DNA of 64,000 nt. Origin: Anaeramoeba ignava (taxonomy: Eukaryota > Metamonada > Anaeramoebidae). Shown one piece after another: positions 30,978 to 42,500 of this stretch. How positions within the stretch are numbered: the first letter of the stretch is position 1; each line of letters begins with the position of its first letter. The stretch is taken from positions 228,001 to 292,000 of the forward strand of contig JAPDFW010000081.1 in assembly GCA_028826165.1 (NCBI GenBank). The letters are read 5' to 3'. The notes beneath the pieces are model-generated. The model had not been told where the DNA came from, ran no database searches, and worked only from the letters and a program-made list of their open reading frames with translations. The position numbers and the translations under genes are program-made.

Positions 30978-33900
30978 ATGTCTTCAGTTCCTCAATTATT
31001 TGTTAAAGGTAAAAAAAAAAAATCAAAATTTATTGTTTAATTATTATTTCAATAATAATATAACTGAAAGAAAATAAATGAAAAAAATTTTTTTTGTAGT
31101 TTTTGAAGTTAAAAAGATTCCAAAATTTGAACAACCATCATTGATATATTGCAAAATTAAGCAAGGAAAATATAAACTTCAAACTACTTTTAAAGATTCT
31201 ACAAACCCCAAATGGAATGAAGATTTTATTTTCTTGGCAAAAAAGGATACTCCACTTCTAATTGAACTAATACAACTTGAAAAACTTACAAAAAAAAGCA
31301 AAATTTTCGGAAAGATAACAATTTCATTAAAATCAATTAAAAACGAAAAACCCGTAGAAAAAATTTATGAAGTTATTGGAAAAAAAAATTCTATTGTTGG
31401 GAAAATGAAGCTTTTAATTCATTATCTTGATATAAAAGTAAATAACAAAAAAAAAATCAATTATATTTAATTAATTATTTATTTATTTATTATTTTAAAA
31501 AGAAAGAATTAGGGGAATCTCAAAAAAAACTTGAATTATGGAAATCAAAATTTATTGAATTTTTACAAGTAAAAAAAAAACTTATTAATTTAATTTAATT
31601 AAAAAAATTAATTGAAAAATTTAATTTAATTTAATTTAATAATAATAAAAAAAAGTTAATCACTAATGATTCTTTTGAAATATTAAGTATTCTTGTTGAT
31701 GTTATCTCTTCAAGAGAATACAAAAATTTTGCTGAAAATATGGTAGCTATATTATATCCCCAGAAACTTATATTACCTTTTATAAAAATTGCAATAGAAA
31801 AAGAAGTTTCTAATTCAAGTAAAAAAATTAAAATTAAAATTAAAATTAAAATTAAAATTAAAATTAAAATTAAAATTAAAATTAAAATTAAAATTAAAAA
31901 AAAAAAAGACTCTCCTGATCAATTATTTAGAGCAAATTCTTTTGCTACAAAAATTATTAAAGAATTTTCACTTCAAATTGGAAAAGATTTTCTTCATTTA
32001 ATACTAAAAGAACCAATAGAAAAAATTATGAATATTAAAGAAGTTGTTGATGTAAAAAAAAATTATATCAAAAAATTAATAAATTTTTTTTTTATAATAT
32101 TGATTAATTTGTTCTTGTTCTTGTTCTTCTTTTTAAAAAAAAGATTTTACCTGAAAATCATACTAATATTGAAACTCTTGATGAAGCTTATGAAATTATT
32201 GAAAACTGTACAAATGACATGTTAAATTCAATATTATCAGCACAAAAGAAAATTCCAATGTAAATTTATCAATTAATTTATATTTAAATTTAATTCATTT
32301 CTTTCTTCTTTTTGGTTTTGATTAGAGACTTATTAGAAATTTGCAGATATATTAGGCAGTCAGTCCAATTAAAATTTCCTGAAAAATCATTAGTTGCTGT
32401 TTCTGGGTTTATTTTTTTAAGATTTTTTGGTCCTTCAATTGTTTCTCCTGAAGATTGGAATTCAAATATTTCAAATATCACACCAACCCAAAGAAAAAAT
32501 ATAGTTCTTGTTGGAAAAATTGTACAAACATTAGCGAATCATGCTGATTTAGGAGTTAAGGATGAAAAATTGAAACCTTTGACTTTTGCTTTCAAAAATC
32601 GAATTGAAGATATTGATAAAGTTTGTTTAATTTTGAATTTTTGAATTTTTAAATTTTTAATTTTTGAATTTTTAATTTATTTAGTTTTTGGATCAAATTT
32701 CTCAAGATCCCAACCAAGAAATTGAGAAAGATTTAGAAATCCAAATTCAAGAAAAATTCTTTGATTTGAACCAAATGGGAAATCTTGTTAAATTTCTGAA
32801 ATTATACAAAGACAAAATTGAAACTATATTTTCTACAGAAGAAAATATAGAATTTACAAAAGAAGAAAATTTCAAAAACAAAACATTGGAATCACGAGAT
32901 AAAATCACGAAAATGGAAGATCTATTAAATATACTTGGCGATCCTTGTGATAGTCATATTCAAAAACTGCATTCAATATCAAGCCCGTTGATTCAAGGGA
33001 AAAAGGCAATCAAAATTGTTGATACTCAACAACCATCTTTTGTAACGGAATCCGAAGACACATTTGGAATTTTAAACATTAATTCTTCTTCATTTGGCGA
33101 GAAAAAATCACCTATTACGATATCAATAGAAATATGTGGAGAAATCAACGAATTGTATTACAAATATCTTTTTGAAAAGCAGAATCCTGATAGCCAATTG
33201 AATCATAAAAGAGACCATTTGTTTTATGCAAATTGTAACTGGAAAAGAATGAGAGAAGACGACAAATATATTGAGTTGATGAAATCCAAAATTGGCGAGC
33301 TAAAAAGCATCAATCTTGCAGATATTAATCAATTAGATCGCATCCCATTTTGGATCAATATCCACAACGCCTTGTTTATTAATGCATGCGTTGAAAACGG
33401 AACGCCTCCTTTAACACTATCTCAAGCAAAACATTTTTCAAGTCTCTTCAAATACAAAATTGATGATTTTTTATTTTCAATTGATGACATTACACAGGGT
33501 ATTTTGAGAGCAAATGCAAAGAATTTTTTTGGAATTAGACACTTTAGAAAAACAGATCCAAGAAGGGATTTTGTGTTGGATTTCTTCTTCCCTTTGATTC
33601 TGTTTGGGATATCAAATTTACAGATTGCTTCACCTCCTGTTCATATTTATCATGAAAAAATCATTGAAAAAGAATTATATCGCTCTGCACAGTTATTTAT
33701 CGAGAATTTTATTCAAATTGAAGATAGAACATTAGATCCTCTTGTAAAAAAAAAAGAAAAGAAAAGAAAAGAACTATTTTAATTTTGATATTAATATTTT
33801 TTAATATTTTTTTAATATTTTTTAGATCATTTTGCCAAAATTCTTCAAATACTTCCACTCTGATTTTGGAAAGAGTGATGACCAAATGGTCGAATTTATT

Positions 33901-34362
33901 GAAGAAATACTTCAAGTCACACAAAGTGATATTTACATGAAATTCCGAAATATTTTGATTTTGGATTTTTCCTTAAAATACATCAATCTTTATAAAATTC
34001 CAGAATACAGAGAATATGGATTATTTGATTCAAAAACTGCAAAGATATTCAAATCAGTGCCCAACAAATATACACAAAAATTATCATGGAAAAAAGGAAG
34101 AATGCAAAAAATGAGACTTGAATCGTATCACGAGATTGATCCTGACAGAAAAATAAAACCAAATCCATCAACAAAATCAATTTCAGATCAAACCACATTA
34201 ATGGGAAAATCGATCCAAATGACATCCCTAACACCTTTTATTCGTTCTAAGAGAAGAACACAATCCAATCCACAAAAATTAAATTTACAAAGATCTAAAA
34301 CTCAAGTTCAAAATTCTCAAAAAAAAAGAGCATATTCTTCTTTGGAAACTTCTAACATTTAA
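30978..34362 (+). CDS. C2-RasGAP-DUF547 protein, eight exons
   Basis: Exons are 30978-31008, 31100-31437, 31503-31568, 31656-32051, 32144-32259, 32326-32620, 32685-33743 and 33826-34362. All seven junctions agree in phase and give 945 residues. An N-terminal C2 domain (NPKWNEDF) is followed by a RasGAP domain with FRANSFATK, whose Arg is the arginine finger, and FIFLRFFGPSIVSP, the second RasGAP signature. A DUF547 domain then has IPFWINIHNALF and DPLIILPKFFKYF, and a basic Ser-rich tail ends the protein. It should inactivate a Ras-family GTPase at membranes. Exon 4 carries an in-frame Ile-Lys repeat of AAAATT units right before the arginine-finger segment. Confidence 0.92.
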
Positions 34363-34589
34363 TTAAGAAGTGTAATAAATAAATACAACACAAAAAAAAC
34401 TAAAAATTTTGAGTTTTTTTCTTTTTTTAATTTATTCAAAGCTTAAACTTTTTGGTTTTAAAAGAATTAAAAACCAAAATTCCTTTTCATTCAATTCAAA
34501 AAATTTGAAATTAATTTCCAAAAAAGAAAAAGAAAAAAAGAAAGGAAATTTTTGGATTTGATTTAAATTTAAATTAATTTTAAATTTAA

Positions 34590-35832
34590 TTAACCCCAAA
34601 TTGCAACAACAGCCATAACAGTAAAACCACCGATTGCATAAGACATTTTTGTCATATTCTTTTTACCATCCAAAATAACATTAAATTCAAAAGTACCAGC
34701 ATAAAGAAAAGTACCACTTGCAAGAGCGACAAGAAAACTAGTTATAATAGGATTTTCGAAGTTATAAAGAATAATGCCTATAAGAGTACCAATAGGAGAA
34801 GATAAACTAAAAAGAATAATGTTCCCAATAACAATAAAAGAAGTTTTCTTGTAGGCTCTAAAAAGACTGATCCCCATCGCAAATCCTTCAATTCCTTTGT
34901 GGGCAATAATTGCAATAGAAATGGCAAGAGTTTCCGTTACATCTTTACAAATCCCAACCGCAAGTCCTTCAAGAACACTGTGGAAACTGAGAGTGAACGC
35001 GAGAATCATTGCTATTAATTTGGCAGAGAAGTTTCCGTCTTCAACAGTTATAACTGCTTCATGAAGTTCTGTTTCTTCTTTTGTTTCTTCTTTTGTTTCT
35101 TCTTTTATTTCTTCTTTTAAACTTGACGTTGTTTTATCCCCGTTTTTTTCAGTTGTTTTGCTTTCGTTTTCAAGTGGAGTTACTTCTAGATCTGAAGGAT
35201 CATCTTCGATTGAGATTGACAGTTTTTCTTTTTGATTTTTATTCTTATTTTGATTGTTATTTGAATCCAAACTTGGGATATTAATTGAATCAAAATTTGG
35301 ATCATCTTCACTTGACTTTAAGATATGGTTCTTATCGTCTGTTTCGTAATCTTTGGAATCAACGATTTCTGCGTTGATTAGCTTGATTTTCTCTTGGTTT
35401 TTCTGTTCTTTTGCAAGTTGTCGTTCTTTCTTTCTTTTGGCTTTCCATTTAAGAGCTGGTCCAATAACGTTTTCTAGCATAAGAGTAAGTAAGAATCCAA
35501 TGCTACAAAATAACTCACCATATGGATATTTAATTTTTGCTGAGTAAAGTTGGGTTTGTGCGTCATTTAACATATGGATCAAAGCTCCGCCAATAAAAAC
35601 ACCAGCTTAAACGGTTTTTTTTTTTTATTTAAATTTTTTTTAATTTTTTTATTTAATTTTTTATTTCGTCAATTTTTTATTTGGATTTTATTTATAAACC
35701 TGCTAATGCTTCTCCATATTGCATTTTAATTGGTGATGCTTTAGAAATAAAATATGGAAAAAATCCTCCAATTAATCCACAAAGTAATATTATGAAAAGA
35801 CTCAATACTTTGATTAGAACTAAAAGTTGCAT
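34590..35832 (-). CDS. ZIP family zinc/metal transporter, two exons
   Basis: Exon 1 is 35832-35700 and exon 2 is 35605-34590, joined at phase 1/2, for 382 residues. Three N-terminal spans are followed by a long cytosolic loop rich in Glu, Asp, Lys and Thr (with KEETKEET repeats) in place of the usual His-rich loop. The metal-binding helices HSVLEGLAVG and HKGIEGFAMG follow, with three further spans to the C terminus. The His-Ser and His-Lys-x-x-Glu-Gly motifs are typical of ZIP transporters, which move zinc or iron into the cytosol. Exon 1 provides the first span and ends at the small-residue motif GGxxPY. The N terminus is unusually short, with no signal peptide. Confidence 0.92.
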
Positions 35833-36170
35833 TTTTAAATAATAATAATATTTAACAATTTTAATTAGTTTTTTTTTATTATTAAAAAAAAAAGGAAAAA
35901 ATTTAAAAGTAAAATTTAAAAATAAAAATTAAAAATGAAAAGAAAAATGAAATTTTCTTCTTCTGTCGATCAGTCTTTTATTCTCATAAATTTCTCTTTA
36001 AAAAAAAAAAAATTTTTTTCTTTTTCTTGTGAATTCTTTTTATTAAGAAAAAAAATTGATCAAAATTAATCTCCATTTATTTCTATGATGAAACGTGTGA
36101 AAACATTCACCATTTTAAATAATTTAAAATAAAATAAAAAAATAATTTTAAATTTTGGAATGAATCATTT
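35833..36170. other. Spacer with a small unique island
   Basis: Between the ZIP gene and the hexamer array lies an island of ordinary sequence (about 35950-36000 and 36060-36115, including GTGAAAACATTCAC, a small hairpin). It may be the upstream region of the ZIP gene. I could not assign an RNA gene. Confidence 0.3.
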
Positions 36171-36184
36171 TTTTTTTTTTTGAT

Positions 36185-37590
36185 TAAACCAAAATTAAAA
36201 TCAAAATCAAAATCAAAATCAAAATCAAAATCTAAATCAAAATCTAAAATCAAAATCAAAATCAAAATATAAATCAAAATCTAAATCAAAATATAAATCA
36301 AAATCTAAATATAAATCAAAATATAAATCAAAATCAAAATCAAAATCAAAATCTAAATCTAAATCAAAATCAAAATCAAAATCAAAATCAAAATCAAAAT
36401 CAAAATCAAAATCAAAATCAAAATCAAAATCAAAATCAAAATCTAAAATCTAAATCTAAATATAAATCAAAATCTAAATCAAAATCAAAATCTAAATCTA
36501 AATCTAAATCTAAATCTAAATCAAAATCTAAATCTAAATCTAAATCTAAAATTAAATCAAAATCAAAATCTAAAATCTAAAAATCTAAAATTAAAATCAA
36601 AATCAAAATCAAAAATCTAAATATAAATCTAAATCATAAATCAAAATAAAAATATAAATATAAATATAAATATAAATCTAAATATAAATCAAAATCTAAA
36701 TATAAATCTAAATCTAAAATCAAAATATAAATCAAAATCAAAATCAAAATCAAAATCTAAAAAATCAAAATATAAATCAAAAATCAAAATCAAAATCAAA
36801 AATCAAAATCAAAATCAAAATCAAAATCAAAATCTAAATCTAAATCTAAATATAAATCTAAATCTAAATCAAAATCAAAATCTAAATCAAAATCAAAATC
36901 TAAATCAAAATCAAAATCAAAATCTAAATCTAAATCTAAATCAAAATCAAAATTAAAATCAAAATCAAAATCTAAATTAAATCAAAAATCAAAATCTAAA
37001 TCTAAATCTAAATCAAAATCTAAAATCAAAATCAAAATCTAAATCAAAATCAAAATCTAAATCTAAATCTAAATCAAAATCAAAATCTAAATCAAAATCT
37101 AAATCAAAATCTAAATCTAAATCAAAATCAAAATCTAAATCAAAATCAAAATCAAAATCAAAATCTAAATCTAAATATAAATCAAAATCTAAATCTAAAT
37201 CTAAATCAAAATCAAAATTAAAATCAAAATCTAAATCTAAATCTAAATCTAAATCTAAATCTAAATAAATCAAAATCTAAATCTAAATCTAAATCAAAAT
37301 CAAAATCAAAATCAAAATCTAAATCTAAAAAAAATCTAAATCAAAATCAAAATCTAAATCAAAATATAAATATAAATCAAAATCTAAATCTAAATCAAAA
37401 TCAAAATCAAAATCAAAATCAAAATCAAAATCAAAATCAAAATCAAAATCAAAATCAAAATCAAAATCAAAATATAAATCTAAATCAAAATTCAAAATCT
37501 AAATCAAAATCAAAATCAAAATCTAAATCAAAATCAAAATCAAAATCAAAATCAAAATCTAAATCAAAATAAAAATCAAAATAAAAAGAA
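36185..37590. repeat. Disordered AAATCA/AAATCT/AAATAT hexamer array
   Basis: About 1.4 kb of AAATCA, AAATCT and AAATAT hexamers with frequent one-base slips and TAA-containing variants, so no strand keeps a reading frame throughout. The frames that appear (Asp-Leu-Asp-Phe repeats on the minus strand) are by-products. Confidence 0.92.
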
Positions 37591-37642
37591 AAAAATGAGA
37601 AAAAATCAAAATTATTTTTTCTTTTCTTCTTCAAAAAAAAAA

Positions 37643-39322
37643 ATGAATCAAAATCAAATAACAAGAATAGAAAAAGAATTAAATACAGAAGCAATAAATT
37701 CAAATAATTTTTATCATTCAAACATTTCAAATATATACTTAATTCCAATAACAAATAATGAATTGGAATCACTCAAAAAATCAAAATTCCTTTCTCCACC
37801 TTTAAAACTAAAGAAATCACCTAAAAAAGAAAATTTAATAATAGATATTTTACCAATTGAAAGTAAATAACAAAAAAATTTTTCATATTCATTTCCAAAT
37901 TATTTTAAATTCAAAAAACGTGTTTTAATTTTAATTTTAATTTTGTTTTAATTTTAATTGTGTTTTAATTTTAATTTTGTTTTAATTTTAATTTTAATTT
38001 TAATTTTAATTTTAATATTAATTTTAATTTTAATTTTAATTTTAATTTTAATTTTAATTTTATTTTGTGTTTGAAAAGTATTATTATTGATTATGGAATA
38101 CTTAGTTCCTGGAGAAATCATACTTTTATCAATGGTTTGCAAATTTCTCAATGATTTATCAAAAGACAAAGTTTTGTGGATGAAATTAGCAATTCGATTT
38201 GAAAAATTCTTCATTTGGGAAAAAATAATTACCACACCTCCAGACTTAAGATCAAATCATCAAATTGCAGGAAAATTGAAGGATTATAAAAAATTCTTTT
38301 CCAAAAAATCTAACCATGATATCAGTCATTTAGATCCCAATTTTGATCCAAGTTTGTACGAAGATTTGTACGAAATCAATAAAAGAATATCAAACACAAA
38401 TCAATACATTTTCAAATCTGTGAAAAGACAACGCGTTTTTTATCTAAATCAGATCAACAATCACCAAAAACATTTATTAGCCAAAGGCAAGGAAATTTGG
38501 AAAATGTTGAAGGAACAAAAGAAGAAAGCTTTCACCAATACATATTACAGTCCTTCTTATGAATATCGTGAATTGTGGGATAGTGTTTTCATGTTTCTTT
38601 CGTGCTTTGTTCCTTTCTTTTTTCTATTTAGTTTGATTTTAATTCATCTTCGTTTGGATTGGGGATATCCAATTAATATATTTTGGATTTCTTCTCCTTT
38701 GATTTTTCTCGGTATTTTATTCATTATTAATTTTTCGTTTCTGTGGAGATATTACCCTTCAGATTGGCAGGTTTTTTTCAACTTCATCTTCGTATTGATC
38801 ACTTTGATGTTTACAATTACTTTGATTACTTTGAAATTGAATGGAAAAATTAGCACAAAATTTTCAATCATTTTCATCCCTTTTTATATAATGTTCATGA
38901 TATTGATTTATGAGGGTATTAATCCATTGCTATTAAATCCACGTTCATCAACCGAGACTATGGTTTCTTTTTTTGGAGTGTGCATTTTGCTTTTTTTCTT
39001 TATTTTATTGGGGTTTACTTTGGATGGATTGATTCGAAATTACGCCCTAACATTTTTGTTTTTTGGAATTGGTTGCGAGTTTTTACTTTATGCACTTTCC
39101 AAATCAGGTGCTCCATTTATAGTCCCTTTTTTGTTAAGTGTAGCTACATTTCTTTTTGTTGCTGGATCCTCTTTATATGGTTATGGCTGGGTTAAATCCT
39201 TTTTGGTTTGTTTTTCACCAATTTTTTTGGTTGATTTGTCTTTTTGTTTTGTTAGTTTTTGGTTTGTTATTGATAATCTAAGAAAATTAATAGAAAGCAT
39301 TTCAAGTATTTATTTCAGATGA
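37643..39322 (+). CDS. F-box protein with polytopic membrane domain, two exons
   Basis: Exon 1 is 37643-37862 and exon 2 is 38079-39322, joined at phase 1/2, for 487 residues. The junction creates a complete F-box: LPIEI continues as LLLIMEYLVPGEI, then VCKFLNDL and LW. F-box proteins recruit substrates to SCF ubiquitin ligases through Skp1. From about residue 230 onward there are eight or more hydrophobic spans with short loops (WRYYPSDWQVFF, GYGWVKSF), reminiscent of the TMEM185/Fragile-X-F family. F-box proteins are normally soluble, so a membrane-embedded one is unusual. The intron is a TTTTAA microsatellite. An in-frame ATG at 37595 would add 16 low-complexity residues. Confidence 0.85.
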
Positions 39323-39515
39323 AATTACCCGAAAAGAATAAAAAAAATTAAAATCGGATAAAAATTTCATTTCATTTTTTTTTTCATTTCATTTTTTCTG
39401 TAAATTCTTAAATAAGTTTTTTTTTTTTGTTATTATTGTAAAGAAATTATTTACAAAACAATCACAAAATATTGTTTTGGAATTAAAAATTATTATAATT
39501 ATTTTTTGTATTTGA

Positions 39516-42500
39516 ATGAACCAATTTGAAGATCAAATTTATAATGAAAAAAAAAAGCAAAAACTGCCATTTGGCAAATGCAGAAAACCAGAAATGTTTT
39601 GGGGAACATTGGACCTAAATTTACTTTTTAATTCTACATTAATAAACGAGGAAATATATTTTTTGGCTGAAAAGAAAAAAAGAAAAAACACAGAAGAAAA
39701 ACAGAAAATTTTCAATTACCAAATAAACAAATTGGATCTTTACAAGCAAGGATTTCTTCATTTGATTCCCGAGGATTCAGGGGAAACATCAAATATCCAA
39801 AAATACTCCTTTTATGCCAATCGAGCACTGCAAAAATTGGTTTCCAAACAAGAATATCAAGAACTTTTTTCAATTCAAAAAACACTATTTGAGGATGTTA
39901 TTGCAGCACAAATTGCCGTGCTACAAAGATACAACGAAGGATTGGGGCTATTTTATCGGCATTTGGAAAAGAAGAGAAGAAAGAAATACGTGCAAGGATT
40001 GGAATCTGAATGGAATAGGAACCAGGATCACAAAAATACAAACGATCATCCTGTTGATCCAATAATGCAATTTTTGGTCACACAGATCTTTGGACAGAAG
40101 GAAGACACTTTGGATAAAAATCTTGCAGGGTTGTTGAGAGCAAGGGAGTTCTTGAAAACACAAAATGCGCTGTCTTTGGCAAATGTGGATCCTTTTGTGA
40201 TAGAAGAACTGAGAGAGAAAGCTGTCAAATGTATTGTTGCACATTTTTCTTCTCAGGAAAACGAGACAGTTTTCAGCACTTGTTTGGATGCTCTTTGCAG
40301 TCTTGTTTACGCACGAGGCTCTCTCGGATTAGTTCTTGATCTCTTGATGCTGGTTTATTTTCCTGTTGAATTTATTCGAATGAATTCGAGTGATTTTGGA
40401 TTTGAAATGACAAACAGAAGGAAAAAAGGATTTAAAAAACAGAGTCGCAAAAAAAAGAATAAAAAGAAGAACTTCCTTAAACGAATCCAAGTCAAATCTC
40501 TCGATAATCTCCGTCTCTTCCAGAAACACACGAAAAAAACAGCAAGAAAAGCACTGGATCAACAGAAAGAATACAATTTTATCCCGAGAATGGAAGGAAG
40601 TATATCACCAATAAAAGGGATTATGGGGGTAGATAACACATATGCGCGCAGCGGAGAAACATCAAACCAGCAGGCTCATCTCAGATACAGCGACGGAATA
40701 ACCAATGGAATTTCAGGAACAAGAGCAGCAAAGACCTCACGAATTTCATTTAATTTTGACAGCAAATTGACAACTACAAATTTTATACAGAAATCCAAAA
40801 TTCTTGAAATTACAGATTCGCAAAAAGATCGACTCGAGTACTTCTATCACGGGTTGCAAGAATATAACCAAATCCACGAAATCTCTCTGAGCACAATGCA
40901 GCGTGTGGATGGATTTCGTCTTCTTGCAGAACCCTGCATTTATCCTGAGCGCAACAAAACACCTCGTATTGAAACATTGGCATGTGATCGGGGATTTATC
41001 TATTTGCACGACAACAAAGGCCTCTTGAAGGTGGGAAAGGGTGCTGTGGGAACAACCAAAGGTTCTGTATCTGCGCGAATACCGTTCTATAATTCGCACG
41101 AGAAGGGATGGGTTGTATGTGTTTCGGGAGCAATCTACTATCGCTCACCAGAAACCTCACCGTGTACACTTATTGAGATCAATCCGGAGACTCTTGAGAT
41201 CAAGGGCGAGATCAAGCAGAGCGGTTATGGTGCGATTAAAAGCGCAAACAACTCCACTCATTTCTTTGGTCCTGAAAATGCTCTGATGCGTTCGCCAATG
41301 TTTACTGACGGAAAGCTTCTGTATATTATCGAGCAAAAATATAGTTTGGCTCGAAAAAGAATGCGCTATATTGTTCACAGCTTCTCTCCCCGCAATTTGG
41401 CTTTCCAAAAAAAGTTGGCGTTGTTCGAAGTTGATGAAAACGAATGCCGAGAAAAATATTGCATTCCTTTCGACACTCGCTATTTTTCAGATATTGGTTT
41501 CTATAGTGATGGTCTTCATTTGGTGTTTATATTCCACGATATTGACAAATATCTCAATTCGTTTGATTTTGATGATAATTTTGACATGAAAAATACCCAA
41601 AAAAATTCTCAAAAAAATACTCAAAAAAATACAAATTTTAATTCACTTGTTATGGTTTTTTGCATGAAAACAGGAATAAAGTTATTGCAACAGAAATTCC
41701 TTATTGAAGACGATGTGAGTGGGTGTCTTTGCTATGATTCCTTTGCCAATATTGTGTGGGGTTATTCAAGCTCATTGATGGAAATGATTGCCTTTGGGAA
41801 TATTCAAACAAACTTGAGAGGATCACCAGACAGATCACATGTTGAGACAACAACCATATTTCCACATGAACCCGAAAAACCAACACAGAAACAGAACATC
41901 GGCGTGTTTATGGTAGATCTTGTGGAGAGACTCATTGCTCAACATAAACAAACATTATTGTTTGGGATGAATTGCAACCACGAAATACATTTTGTTTTTG
42001 ATCCAAAAAATGTGGAAAGAAACATCGAAAGAATTGTTCAGATGATTGAGCTGTGCGTAGTAAGCAAAGACGAGCGACTGCTCACAACTTTTCTGCATTT
42101 GCTGAAAATCAACATTGATCTCGGCGGACAACAAACAAGAAATAAAAACAGAGAATACACGAAAACAAAAACAAGTGTGGATTATCAAATCAGACAGAAA
42201 ACTGAGCGTTTTCTAGTGCATCTCGCAATGACATACAAAGGTCCGAGCACGCGAAAGATGCTTCAAGAAATATTCCGAATATTGTTTGTAGCAAGAAGAG
42301 GGTTTTTCAAGGATGAGAAATCCTTATGGCTTGTGAAAATGGCGAGTAATCTTGGAGATAAAGGCGAACACGCAAACGCCTTTTATGCTGCATGCATGGA
42401 GCAGATTATCCACGACGGCGCATGGTTTGTAGATGCGCATTTGGTAGCGCCTGTTCGTGTGCATCACGAGCAGGTTTTGAAGACTCGAGAGGAGCAGAAA

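Noticed and set aside
36084-36115. Possible C/D box small nucleolar RNA (ATGATGA box and a GTGA/TCAC hairpin)
   Set aside because: No CTGA D box within a reasonable distance and no terminal stem; a single heptamer is weak evidence.
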